From NCBI GenBank assembly GCA_944372095.1, contig CALVYG010000006.1, positions 1 to 63,187 on the forward strand: DNA of 63,187 nt, written 5' to 3'. This DNA comes from an uncultured Clostridia bacterium. GTDB lineage: Bacteria > Bacillota > Clostridia > Christensenellales > DTU072. The position numbers and the translations under genes are program-made. Below, piece by piece: positions 44,315 to 55,500 of this stretch; within the stretch, counting starts at the first letter, position 1; each line of letters starts with the position of its first letter. The notes beneath the pieces are model-generated. The model was not told the DNA's origin. It searched no databases and worked only from the letters and a program-made list of their open reading frames with translations.

Positions 44315-46936
44315 TCAGTTAAGTTCTTTCAGACGTATTTCCAGCTTACTGAGCAATTCTTCGTTAACGGAAAGTTTTTCGCGTTCTTTTTCTATCAGCG
44401 CAGCGGGGGCTTTCGCTACAAAACCTTTGTTCGACAACAATCCTTTACTTCTGTTGATTTCCGCCGTTAGTTTTTCTTTCTCTTTTTCAAGCCGCGCTAT
44501 CTCTTTCTCCGTATCTACAAGTTCTCCGAGAGGAATGAACAATTCCGCTCCCGCGGTAGCCGCCTGACATAACTTTTCGCCTGCTTCCGATTTTTCTTTT
44601 ATAAACGCTGTTTCGCTTACTCCCGCAAGTTTTTCTATATACGCTTCCGCTCCTTTGAACGCTTCTTCGTCGTCGGTTTTTATATACAGATGTACTTTAT
44701 TCGATACGGGTACGTTCATTTCCGCTCTCACAAATCTGATTTTACCGATTACTTCTTTTACTTTTTCAAAACTTCCGTACTCTTTTTCAAAATCGTATTC
44801 CTTTCTGTAAACGGGATATTTTTCGGTCATTACCGTTTCGCTTATTCCCAGATACGACCATATTTCTTCCGTTATGAACGGAACAAACGGATGAATAAGC
44901 TTCAATATCTCCGATAAAACGTATTTCAATACGCCGAGAGCCCCGTTCTTTTTCCTTTCGTCCTGACTGTATAACATCGGCTTTGTCAGTTCCACATACC
45001 AATCGCAATAATCGCTCCATATAAAATCGTAAAGTTTGGCAAGCGCAAGTCCGATTTCGTACTTATCTAAATTTTTCCTTACTTCTTTAATCACGTTTTG
45101 CAGCTTTGTCAGTATCCATTTATCCGCGCCCGTAAGTTCGGTTTTTTCTATATCCGCGGGCGTTCCGTTTTCAAGATTCATTACTACATATCTTGAAGCG
45201 TTCCATAATTTATTCATAAAGTTACGCGACGCTTCCATTCTGTCGTCGGAAAATCTTATGTCTCCGCCGGGCGCTACGCCCGTGCTGAGCGAATACCTTA
45301 ACGCGTCTGCTCCGTATTGGTCTATCAACGCAAGCGGGTCTATACCGTTTCCCAGACTTTTACTCATTTTCCTGCCCTGCGCGTCACGCACTATTCCGTG
45401 TATCAGGACTTCGCTAAAAGGCGTTTCTCCCATATGTTCTATCCCTGAGAATATCATTCTTGCTACCCAGAAAAATATTATATCGTACGCAGTCACCAAT
45501 ACGTTCGTCGGATAAAAATAGCTTAAATCTTCCGTTTTATCGGGATATCCCAATGTGCTGAACGGCCATAATGCGGAACTGAACCACGTATCCAGTACGT
45601 CTTCGTCCTGTCTCAGATTTTTATTTCCGCACTTCGGACATTTTTCGGGTTCGGTTTTCGTTACGATTTTCTCTCCGCATTCGTCGCAATACCAACACGG
45701 TATTCTGTGACCCCACCATAACTGCCTGGATATGCACCAATCCTTGATGTTTTCCATCCAGTTGAAATATATCTTTTCAAATCTCTTCGGAATGAATTTC
45801 GTTTTATCGTCTTTAACGACTTTTATTGCCGGAGCGGCGAGTTCGTCCATTTTCAGATACCATTGCTCGCACGCTTTCGGTTCGATTACCGTTTTGCAAC
45901 GGTAACATACGCCTACGTTGTGCGTATAGGGTTCTATTTTCTCAATAAATCCCTGTTCCCGTAAATCTTTTACTATTGCGTCTCTTGCCGCTTCTCTCGT
46001 CATTCCGCAATATTTCCCGGCATTTTCGTTCATTATGCCTTTATCGTCGATAACGCTTATCAACGGTAATTTATGACGTTTCCCTACCTCGAAGTCATTC
46101 GGGTCGTGCGCAGGAGTTATTTTGACCGCGCCCGTTCCGAATTCTTTTTCTACATATTCGTCTGCTATTACGGGAATTTCTCTGTCGGTTAACGGTAGCT
46201 TCATCATTTTCCCTACAACGGACGAATACTTCTCATCCTCGGGATTTACCGCTACCGCGGTATCGCCGAGCATTGTTTCCGGACGCGTTGTCGCAACTAC
46301 CATATATCCGCTTCCGTCTGTATACGGATACTTCAAATGCCATAAATTGCTCGCTTGCTCCTCATATTCTATTTCTGCGTCGGATAGCGCCGTTCCGCAA
46401 CCGGGACACCAATGCGTCATTCTGTTTCCGCGGTATATTAAACCTTTCTCATATAAATTCACGAATACTTCGCGTACGGCTTTACTGCATCTTTCGTCCA
46501 TTGTGAACGCTTCCCTCGTCCAGTCGCAGCTAGTTCCCATTCTTTTCAGCTGTTCTACTATCCGTCCGCCGTATTGTTCTTTCCATTTATACGCACGTTC
46601 AAGAAATGCTTCTCTCCCTACGCTTTCCTTGCTTAAACCTTCTTTTCTGAGCTGCTCGACGATTTTCAGTTCCGTCGCTATACTCGCGTGGTCCGTCCCG
46701 GGTAACCATAACGCCGCATAGCCGTCCATACGTTTATATCTTATTATTATATCCTGCAACGTTTCGTTAAGCGCATGTCCCATATGAAGCTGTCCCGTTA
46801 TATTCGGCGGCGGCATCACTATTGTAAACGGCTTCTTTTTCTTGTCTGCTTTCGCGGTAAAATACCCTTTATCGCACCATCTTTTATATATACGCTCTTC
46901 AAATTCCGAAGGCGTAAACGTCTTGTTCATATCCAT
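44315..46936 (-). CDS. valS: Valyl-tRNA synthetase
   Basis: 873 residues, normal length. Class I catalytic core: PPPNITGQLHMGHAL (HIGH-type) near 42-56 and GRKMSKSLGNGID (KMSKS) near 518-530. The editing domain CP1 includes VATTRPETMLGDTAVAV, and two zinc-knuckle-like clusters are present (HWCPGCG; CDECGEKI with CPKCGNK; also VCYRCKT). The DALR anticodon domain and a C-terminal coiled coil (about 805-873: DTEKEIARLEKEKEKL) complete it. It charges tRNA-Val. Only 23 bases separate it from pgsA, so there is no space for a T-box; it must be read from an upstream promoter. Confidence 0.97.
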   Translation of the reverse strand: MDMNKTFTPSEFEERIYKRWCDKGYFTAKADKKKKPFTIVMPPPNITGQLHMGHALNETLQDIIIRYKRMDGYAALWLPGTDHASIATELKIVEQLRKEGLSKESVGREAFLERAYKWKEQYGGRIVEQLKRMGTSCDWTREAFTMDERCSKAVREVFVNLYEKGLIYRGNRMTHWCPGCGTALSDAEIEYEEQASNLWHLKYPYTDGSGYMVVATTRPETMLGDTAVAVNPEDEKYSSVVGKMMKLPLTDREIPVIADEYVEKEFGTGAVKITPAHDPNDFEVGKRHKLPLISVIDDKGIMNENAGKYCGMTREAARDAIVKDLREQGFIEKIEPYTHNVGVCYRCKTVIEPKACEQWYLKMDELAAPAIKVVKDDKTKFIPKRFEKIYFNWMENIKDWCISRQLWWGHRIPCWYCDECGEKIVTKTEPEKCPKCGNKNLRQDEDVLDTWFSSALWPFSTLGYPDKTEDLSYFYPTNVLVTAYDIIFFWVARMIFSGIEHMGETPFSEVLIHGIVRDAQGRKMSKSLGNGIDPLALIDQYGADALRYSLSTGVAPGGDIRFSDDRMEASRNFMNKLWNASRYVVMNLENGTPADIEKTELTGADKWILTKLQNVIKEVRKNLDKYEIGLALAKLYDFIWSDYCDWYVELTKPMLYSQDERKKNGALGVLKYVLSEILKLIHPFVPFITEEIWSYLGISETVMTEKYPVYRKEYDFEKEYGSFEKVKEVIGKIRFVRAEMNVPVSNKVHLYIKTDDEEAFKGAEAYIEKLAGVSETAFIKEKSEAGEKLCQAATAGAELFIPLGELVDTEKEIARLEKEKEKLTAEINRSKGLLSNKGFVAKAPAALIEKEREKLSVNEELLSKLEIRLKELN

Positions 46937-46959
46937 TTTTCTTGTCCTCTTTATTGACT

Positions 46960-47787
46960 TTATTCTTTTGTTTCTTCTTCCGTAACAGCTGATTCTGCCT
47001 TTATCTCTTCCGCTTCATCTGCCTTTAACGCTTCATTCGCTTTTATTTCGTTTTCCTCTGCATTTCCCGTCGTTTCCTCGGAAACTTCCTCTCCGTTTCC
47101 GCCTTTTTTAGCCGCTTTAAGCTGTCTGAACGTATCGATTCCGTAATTTACAGCTGCAGCCCAGTTCAATATAAGTCCTATCGTTACGATTATCCAATCA
47201 AGCGTAAACGTACTCCATAATTTTTCGAAATACGGGTGGAAAAAGCATAATATCGCTCCACAGCTTATTATACAGCTTGCAACTTTCCCGAGCATATTCG
47301 CCTTTATGTTTACGTCGTTTACGACAAAACTTCCTATTACTACCATCATCAATTCACGTATGACAAGGAATATTATAAACGCCCAATGCAGATACGGCGT
47401 TCCGTTCGGCGTCTGCGCTATCGCAAGGGCTATCAATACGCCTATGTGCATCGCTTTGTCGGCTATCGGGTCTACAAGCTGTCCGACGTATGTACCTTGG
47501 TCATATTTTACTACATGCTTACCTATTTTCGTTCCTGCCTTAAATTTTCTTGCTATCTTTCCGTCAAGAACATCCGTTATCGCCGCAAATATCATTATTC
47601 CCAATGCAAGGTATACCCACCACGATTCGTATGCGTTTCCGAGGTCTGCTCTGCTTCCCAATATCAACAACGTCATATATATCGGTACGCACAGTATTCT
47701 TATCATTACCAGTATATTCGGTACGGTAAACAGCGTATGGCGGTTGATTATCAACCTCTTTTCTTTCGTTGCAGTTTTTTCTTCCAT
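46960..47787 (-). CDS. pgsA: CDP-alcohol phosphatidyltransferase (PgsA-like) with altered signature
   Basis: 275 residues, AAGGAG before the ATG. It has several transmembrane segments from about 22 to 215. It likely makes phosphatidylglycerol phosphate from CDP-diacylglycerol and glycerol-3-phosphate. The family signature is D-G-x2-A-R-x8-G-x3-D-x3-D. Here DGKIAR is followed by KFKAGTKIGKHV, then an extra stretch VKYDQGTYVGQLV, then DPIADK, so about 13 residues are inserted before the last two catalytic Asp. The frame is clean through this stretch. The C-terminal ~60 residues form an acidic, low-complexity tail (EENEIKANEALKADEAEEIK). It lies 50 bases after the 577-residue surface protein. 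Confidence 0.85.
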   Translation of the reverse strand: MEEKTATKEKRLIINRHTLFTVPNILVMIRILCVPIYMTLLILGSRADLGNAYESWWVYLALGIMIFAAITDVLDGKIARKFKAGTKIGKHVVKYDQGTYVGQLVDPIADKAMHIGVLIALAIAQTPNGTPYLHWAFIIFLVIRELMMVVIGSFVVNDVNIKANMLGKVASCIISCGAILCFFHPYFEKLWSTFTLDWIIVTIGLILNWAAAVNYGIDTFRQLKAAKKGGNGEEVSEETTGNAEENEIKANEALKADEAEEIKAESAVTEEETKE

Positions 47788-47837
47788 TTTTCACTCCTTT
47801 TCCGCTCCGCTTTTTGTCGGAGGTTTTTGCTTATTTT

Positions 47838-49571
47838 TTATTTCTTTTTCTTTTTATTTTTAGGCGGCTTTTTCTTTTCGTTTTCGGTCGCTTTTTCAAT
47901 TTCTGCGGCTTTCTTTCCTTCTTCCTGTTTTTTCAACGCTTCCTCTTTTATTTTTTTCATCTTTCTGAAAGCGTATATAAGCATTGCCGCTCCGAGGACC
48001 AAAGGAATTGCCGTAAGCGCGAAAAGCCAGTACAGATTATTTCCGCCGTCTCTTACGACATATATTTTTACCGTTCCTCCGGTATACGGTACCGACACGG
48101 ATACCTTCCCGTCGGTATGCATCACCGTAACACATTTATAATTTTCTTCTTTCCCGGTAACGGAATATACCGTCTGTACCGCGGCCACGTTTTCGGCTTC
48201 TCCGATTTCAAACCTTATTTCAGGGTCGGATTCAAACGACCTTCTTATTTCGTATTCGTTTACGGATACGGTTTTTATCTCCACCACATACAGCTCATCC
48301 GCTTCGGTAAATTTGTCCGTCGCAACTTCGATAAATTTCTTGTTCGTCAGGCTGTCCGGTTTCATATAATGTGCGGCTGAAAGCGTTATATTTACTTCGT
48401 CTCCTATTTTAAGAAACGTCAATCCGCTTTCCGCGCCGACTATCGTAAGAAGCGGCGCGCTTTCTCCGTTTACGACCTCACTGTTCACTTTTATTTTATA
48501 TCCGCTTTCATACATATCCTTCGCATCTTCGTACAATTTCAATGCGGATTTAAGGTCGGTAAGCGCCTTTTGTTTTTCTTCTTCGCTCTTCTGTTCGTCC
48601 CTTGTTACGGCCATATAGGTACCGAACGCAGTATTCACGGCATTTACTATGTTGTCCGCATAATCATCGCTTCCAAACGCGTTTATTGCGTTTTCCGCCT
48701 CCGCTTCCGTGACTGCGTCATAAGTATTGCTTTCGTAATTCGCAAACAATAGCCTTTCCGTCTTGTTCCCGGCATAATCGCTCATCACTATATAATATTT
48801 TTTTCCGAATTCCGTAAAACAGGACAATTCCCTGGCATATCCGTATCCGCTGCCGTACGATTTCTCGAAAACAGGCTCCTCTTCGTTTTCCTTATATATA
48901 TATATTTCGTTAATTCCGCTTGTCGCACTTTTGGAATTTTTATTGTCATAAACAGAGAAATTCACTTTCATTCCCGTCGCGCGCCATACCGTGCTTGTTT
49001 TTACATATGTCGGAGCCGCGCTGTCTATCTTTCTTACATACGCCGTCTGATATTCCGTTTTTTCTTCTTCGTTCAACGCAGATAGCCTTCTGACGGTAAA
49101 TATATAAGCGCAGTTTTTATCCGTTGTCAGTTCAAAATATTTCGGCAGTATGTCCGCGTCTTTTTCGCTGTCTTTTAATCTCGAATCCGATTTGTTTTCA
49201 ACAGCTACCGTACCCTTTTCGTCCAAAACCTTATATATCGGCTCTCCCGAAGAATTTATATCGGTTGTTTCTCCTCCCGACTGATTTACATTGTCTGTTT
49301 CGGTTGCGTTAAGCTCCAACCTTTGATACGTTATTTTCAAGCCGTATGAATCCCATAACTCTTTCGGCAGATATACCTTTAACGTATAACCTTTTTCCGC
49401 GGTGACATAATTCTTTGACTGTGAAAAAACCAATGCGTAAGTCGATGTGGCTGCCGTTGCTTCTCCATTCGGCGAATTCTGCACCGCCACCGCCATTCCA
49501 AGACTTATTACGCTTATTACCGTTATCAAAAATATTATTGCTTTTGCCGTTACCGACTTATTGGTTTTCAA
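47838..49571 (-). CDS. Membrane-anchored surface protein, partner of the giant protein (577 residues)
   Basis: The start is a TTG at 49571 with GAGG eight bases before it; no ATG fits the signal peptide (KTNKSVTAKAIIFLITVISVISLG). The mature part begins after about residue 42 (ATAATSTYALVFS). No named domain is recognised: Tyr/Val-rich beta segments, an IDSAAPTYVKTSTVWRA stretch resembling bacterial Ig-like starts, and a helical stretch (about 290-345: DAVTEAEAENAINAF, KSEEEKQKALTDLKSAL). A transmembrane helix (about 513-532) is followed by a 45-residue Lys/Glu tail ending KKPPKNKKKKK, placed in the cytoplasm. It starts 23 bases after the 3716-residue gene with the same anchoring plan, so the pair probably works together. 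Confidence 0.78.
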   Translation of the reverse strand: MKTNKSVTAKAIIFLITVISVISLGMAVAVQNSPNGEATAATSTYALVFSQSKNYVTAEKGYTLKVYLPKELWDSYGLKITYQRLELNATETDNVNQSGGETTDINSSGEPIYKVLDEKGTVAVENKSDSRLKDSEKDADILPKYFELTTDKNCAYIFTVRRLSALNEEEKTEYQTAYVRKIDSAAPTYVKTSTVWRATGMKVNFSVYDNKNSKSATSGINEIYIYKENEEEPVFEKSYGSGYGYARELSCFTEFGKKYYIVMSDYAGNKTERLLFANYESNTYDAVTEAEAENAINAFGSDDYADNIVNAVNTAFGTYMAVTRDEQKSEEEKQKALTDLKSALKLYEDAKDMYESGYKIKVNSEVVNGESAPLLTIVGAESGLTFLKIGDEVNITLSAAHYMKPDSLTNKKFIEVATDKFTEADELYVVEIKTVSVNEYEIRRSFESDPEIRFEIGEAENVAAVQTVYSVTGKEENYKCVTVMHTDGKVSVSVPYTGGTVKIYVVRDGGNNLYWLFALTAIPLVLGAAMLIYAFRKMKKIKEEALKKQEEGKKAAEIEKATENEKKKPPKNKKKKK

Positions 49572-49594
49572 TATTTTTACCTCGTTTCCGACTT

Positions 49595-52500
49595 TTATTT
49601 TCCTCTGTGTTCTTTTTTGATGTTTCTTATCGCTTCTTTCGGTACGCGCGGGTCGGTCACCTGCTTTCTGTGTTGTAACGGATTAAGTATAAGCAATACT
49701 GTTACCGCTATCAATATTATAAGCAGTACCGCCGCTATAACCACGTATTCGTACTTAAATTCGGCTGTCTGGAATACTATCTCTCCGCTCGCCATAGATG
49801 ACGAGAACGATATGTAATTTCCTTCTCTCGTATACGATATCGGCTGTCCTTTAAGCGCTCCGTCGAATTCTACGGTAAATTCTTTATTCCTGTATTGTTC
49901 CGGTATCTCAACGCATATTTTATATTGTCCCGAATTTATTACTTCGGCATTGTTTACCTTTATCGTGTATGCAATAACCGACGCTTCCACTCCGACCATC
50001 TTGCTCCATACGCTCGTTTGATTCCTTTCCGTGCTTACCTCTCTGAATTCTACGCTTGTTCCGTCTGCAAAACCGTTTGCGCTTATTATATACGAATTGC
50101 TTCCGCTTGCGTATACTTTATTTTCGTATATTTTTACTTTCCCGTCATATTCGGGATATTCCAAAGTGTAATTCGAAGCGTGCAATCCGCTTATTTTGCA
50201 CTCCGTTATCTCGACAAAATGTTCTCCCAGTCCGATTTCTCCTCCGAAAGTCTGTGCTTTCATACTCAAAAATACTTCGTCCCCGTACAAAACTCCCGAT
50301 AACGCTCCGCTTATTTCCAACGTCGGTACGCCGTCGTACGCCTTATCTTTTACCGTTATATCCGTAACCGTTATCGGTTTGGGATTTATTCTGAATACCG
50401 CGCTTACCTGCTTTGCCGCATAATTTTCGTCATCCACATATACCGTTATATTGTACGAACCTACCGCGGTAGGCATAGTGGTATTATAGCCTTGATATAT
50501 TATATAATAACTTAAATTCGAAGGCGATGTCGTTACTATCGGCGCGACAACCGAACCGTATGTCTGATGTATCAACGTATCTACGTCAAATACTATATCC
50601 TCTACACGTCCCGTCGAAATTCTGTATATTATCGTCTTTGTTGCAGTATAGTTATCGTGTATAAGCGTTACGGTTATATCGTACGAACCGATTGCTCTCG
50701 GCGCGTTATAACTTTCGTACGCCGGAGTTTCTCCTCCTCTCGATACATACTTATACTGTATGTTATTCCTTATTGTTGCTTCATCCTGTAACAAATACGT
50801 TCTCTTACCCTCGGTATTCGCGTCATACAGCTGTACATCCTTAAACAACGTTTCGCCATACCCCGTCGTATATGCGGTAACTATTTGTCCGTTCGCATCT
50901 ATAAAGTCTATATCTATTTCTTTTTTGTTCACCACATAGCTGAATTTGGTAACTTCCGAATAATAGTTTTCACCGTCTACCCGACACGTAAACCAATATG
51001 TTCCCGCAGGTATTATATCTCCTTGTTTATAAGTAATTCCGTCACATGTGAACTCATATATTATATCTGCTTCCAATCCCGCGGGAGACGTTGTCAGATT
51101 TATCTTTGTAAAATCGGCTTTGGTCCCGTATTCGAATACGTTTTCTCCGGGCGTTACCGTTGCAAGTCCTCTGCCTATTACTATACTTACACTGCCTTTA
51201 TAAGACGTAAAATTGATATTGTCATCCGGAACAAAAAGATACTCAACCTCTTTTATTCCCGCCGATTCAAACGCTCTTCCGCCTTCCACGTACGAGAACG
51301 AACCTTTTACCGGTTCGGTGAACCCGTTATAATATATCTTTCCGCCTGATAAAGACGATTTATTCAGACTTTCTCCCACACCTACGCTGCTCGCTGTCGG
51401 ATTTATAACGGCATCTTTTATTACTTCAGCTCTTTTTACGGTAAATACCGGAGTCCCTCCTCCCGTCGTATTACTCATCACTACCGTATAATTTGAATTT
51501 ATTACGTTTGCTTTTATGGTATATATACCTGCCGTAACCGGGTCTACCGTCTGCCCCGTCGCGTTTACGAATTCAAATATTATCGTTATCGGGTCGCTCG
51601 GTTCTTTGTATGCCAATTCTTCCCTTCTCGACGTTCCGTTGTAAAATGCCGTTAAATTCGTAAACTCTATTCTTACTACCTTTTTAGCTATCTTAATTGT
51701 TATTGTCGTTTCGCTTGTCGCATAATTTTTGTTCGCGGGAGTAAATATTACGGTTATGCTTCTTTCTCCCGCATCGGGAATTATTTCTCCCTCCGTTTCC
51801 TTAACGCTGAACACTCCGTTTATTATGTTCCCCGACGAATCGGTTACCGACGCGCTGTCCGTCCTCAGCCCTATTGAAGACAGTTTCTGTCCGTATATAA
51901 GGTTGTTCCCTGCCGAATCTACCGCTATCGCTGTCGGAGCCGTCGCTATTCTGGTCGTTCTTTGCTTTATTATATACGTTACAGTATTTCCGGTTATACG
52001 ATAATTTTCACTGTTTGCTTCCACCGCTATCGTATATGTTCCGGCATTCGTCGGCTTTTGCGTCTGCTTCGGATAATTCGCCGAATAGTAATATACGCTG
52101 TAACCGCCTCTTTCGTCAAATGTAAATCCGTTACCGTACTCGTCCTTAAAAGACGGCATTATCGAAAACGAATTCTGCTCTTCCGTGCCGTATTCCACCG
52201 TATACGAATTCGCTCCGACGCTCATTATTATTCTTTGCGCGTCGATGCGGTACGTAAATTCCGCTACTCCGCGGTAATCTCCCGTCGTTACGCTTATCCT
52301 GACGGTATACAACCCCACTCCGAGCGACCCTACGGTCGTATAATATGCTTCTCCAAGCTCTGCTTTCTTTATTTCTGCTTTATACGTTCCCTGTTCGAGA
52401 ACCGTTCCGTCGAATATCGCGTTTATTGCGGTATGCGTTCCGGACCCGTAACTGTCGTAATATACCGTTTCTCCTCCGATTACTTCACTGGATTTATTCA

Positions 52501-55500
52501 GATACAACTCGTTGCTTATGTCTCTCAATACTACGCTAAACTCCGTTTCAAGTATTCCGTAATACCCGTTTCGGTCATCTTTAAGGAATATTACAACCTT
52601 ATATTCTCCCGTATTCTTTCCTTCGGTTTCATTCCCCGCCGCATCGTATACAGTTATCGAATACGCTCCTTCGTCTATCGCTACGGCTGTATTGTTTATG
52701 CTCAGTTTCAAATCCGCAACCTTTATTCCTTTTCCGTCATATGCCTTTGATTCGTTCCCGACCGAAAAATCTTCCGGCGCAACATACCGGTACTCTTTTA
52801 TTTCTGTTTCTATTCCTTCTGCAACATAATTTCTTGTTGCAAAACTTATTATTCCTTTTCCTCCCGATATAGCTGTATTTATTTCTATTCCGGTACCGCC
52901 GTCGTTCTTAAACGCTCCCTCCGTCACCGTCTCGTTTCCGAGTTTCGCTATTGTTCCGAATTGGTCTCCGGTCTTTGTATATATTGTCAGAACGTACCAT
53001 TCTTCTTTCCCGGTAAACGTTATCAGCTCGAATTCTGAATTTTCCCTATTGAGATTTTTCTTTACTATAATTTCTTCCGTGGAAATCGTTCCGCTCATAT
53101 TGTTATATTTTGCCGAATTTTCAATTACTTCAATTCTGAGTTTATAGGAAACTTCTATTTCTTCCCCGACAGACGGAATATAATCAGAACCCTTAACAAA
53201 TGCCAGCGTCCCGTATGTCTGTAATCTTTCGACCGCAGCCTGACATTCTTTACAACCGCTGTCCGAGCAAACAAACTTTATTTCGTAAGTACCTAACGGC
53301 AATCCGTATTCCGCACAGCTTTCTCCGCTTTTCGGCATTATCGCTATTACTGCTCCGCAATAACTTCCGTCGTCATGCGTTCCCTGCCATATACCTGCTT
53401 CTCCCGTCGGAATAAATGTCGGGAAAAATACTTTTCCGCTCCAATCCGTTCCGTTGGCTGTCTGCCCTTCCGGTTTATTTATTCCGTCAAGCGTCATTGA
53501 ATCCGTTCCGATTGCCTCTACCGTCACTTCAAAGCTTACGCTCTTGAAATTTGCAGTATCCGTCGGTGTGAATATCATCGTAAGCCGGTTCGTATTCGCC
53601 GAGCTTAAAGTCACTTCTTCTGCCAATTCGAAAGTCCCGAATATCTCTGTTCCCTGCGCTGAATTTATTACAGCCTTTCCTCCGGTAAAATCCGCACTCG
53701 TTACGGTGTCTCCGATTTTAAAAGTTTTCACGGCTTCAGGTTTTACGGCTATCAGCGGGGTCCCCGTCGTTATTACCAATTTATAGTCCCATGTCTTTAC
53801 ACATGTATAGTTCTTACTCGATACTTCCGCCGTAACCGTATATGTTCCTATCGCCAACGGACTTTGCTGATTACCGTTTATGCTGTATTTCAGATTTACA
53901 CTGAAATCTCCGTTCTCCTGCGGATATCCGTATATCTTTGTTGTATCGAAATTAACTTTGATGCTTTGCCTTGTGTTATTATATTCTACCGTATAATCGG
54001 ACGTAATAAGCAGATTCCCGTTATCTCCGAGCGTTATAAAGTCCTGTCCGAGCACCTGTTTTACAATCTGCAACGATACCGTTCCGCCGGCGGATTGATA
54101 ATTCCCGCTGTCGGGAATAAATTCGTAACTTACAGAATGTTCTCCCACAGATAACGTATTTATCTTTTCCGTACCTATTCTGAATGTCCCGTTCACCTCG
54201 GTCGCGCCGAATACGTAACTCCCTTCGCCTTTATATTCCGGTTCAATATCCGTATTATATTGATATTCTCCGAATACGGGCTTGGTCTTTTCCGTCAGTC
54301 GCGCTTGATTCACAGTGAACTTAACAATCTTTTCTCCTTGATAATTTTTATCCTGTATCGTTATTCTGACATCGTAAATTCCGGCGTCAAGCGCGCCCAA
54401 TCCTTCAAGCGTACTTTGCGTATATTCGTTTGTGCCTTGCAATTTATAGCTGTATTCCAATGCAAGTCCGTATGGCGACGTATACGGAGAAAATTTCTCC
54501 GTTTCTTCTCCGGTATATGTCGTTGTGATTTCCGTCGCCGTATATATTTCGGTATAATACGGCGTTATTACCAATTGATAAGCGGGGTTTATTTCTTTGG
54601 CGTTTATTTTATCTTCGTATCCGTTGTTTTCGTATGCCGCGAAATTCAGATATATGTCATACGTCCCTGCTTCTATAGGTAAATCCTTGTAATTTACTCC
54701 GTCTTTTTCGTAACTGAGCGTACATTCGGCATTGTTCGAACCCATGTATACCGTAACGGTCTTTTGCACCGTGTATACCTGCTCTGTGTTTACCAGTTCT
54801 ATTTCTTTCAGATTGACTCCGATTATCAGAAACGAGCTTATCGACTGTACCTTTTCTCCGCTTTCGGCATTGTATAATTCGTAATTTACGCTTGTTGACA
54901 TCGATATTGTAGCATCGTAATAACCTATATCGGAGGGATTGGCGTACAATTTCGCTCCGTCCCTGTAAAACGTTACCGTCGTCGCTTCGTTTATTACGGT
55001 TTTTATCCCGCCATTAAGCTCGTATACGTCAAAATCGAGATTTTGCGAATTACCTTTATAAGATTTCTTTATCCCCGTTATTCCGTCGGTATTTTCAAGT
55101 TTCGAATCGTTTACCGCTTTCAGTTCTATATATGCAGCTTTTTTTCCGATTGAAAGATTAGTCGAAACGCTTCCGCTATAATTATCGTCCGTTATCTGAA
55201 CCGTAATTATATATTCACCGGCATTGAGATAAGCGTTGTATGCGGGTATTTCTCCCCTTGTATTGGTTATTTTTATTTCCCAATCGAGTTCCGGCCCTTC
55301 CGAAAGCGTATATTCCGTTATTCCCTTTATTTCATCGTCGGTGTATTTTATATCTTTGTATATATATCCGCTGCCCTTTACCGCCAGCGCCATATTATTG
55401 CTTACATCGGCTTTTCCTACCGTTACTTCCAGATATCCGCCGTTTTCGTTTGTCCCGATGAACTCCGCATAATTTATTGTGTCGGAGGGTATGAAATTGT

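Noticed and set aside
46937..46959. T-box before valS
   Set aside because: Only 23 bases separate pgsA and valS.
47386..48380. Long open frames opposite pgsA and the 577-residue gene
   Set aside because: Phe/Tyr/Cys/Arg-rich shadow translations with no ribosome sites; pgsA and the surface protein have recognisable features on the other strand.
51962..52750. Long open frame (262 codons) opposite the giant surface gene
   Set aside because: It is antisense to a clear coding sequence and rich in Tyr/Arg/Ile/Cys, typical of reverse-strand shadows of Tyr/Gly/Glu-rich genes; the same applies to the one at 58451-59215.
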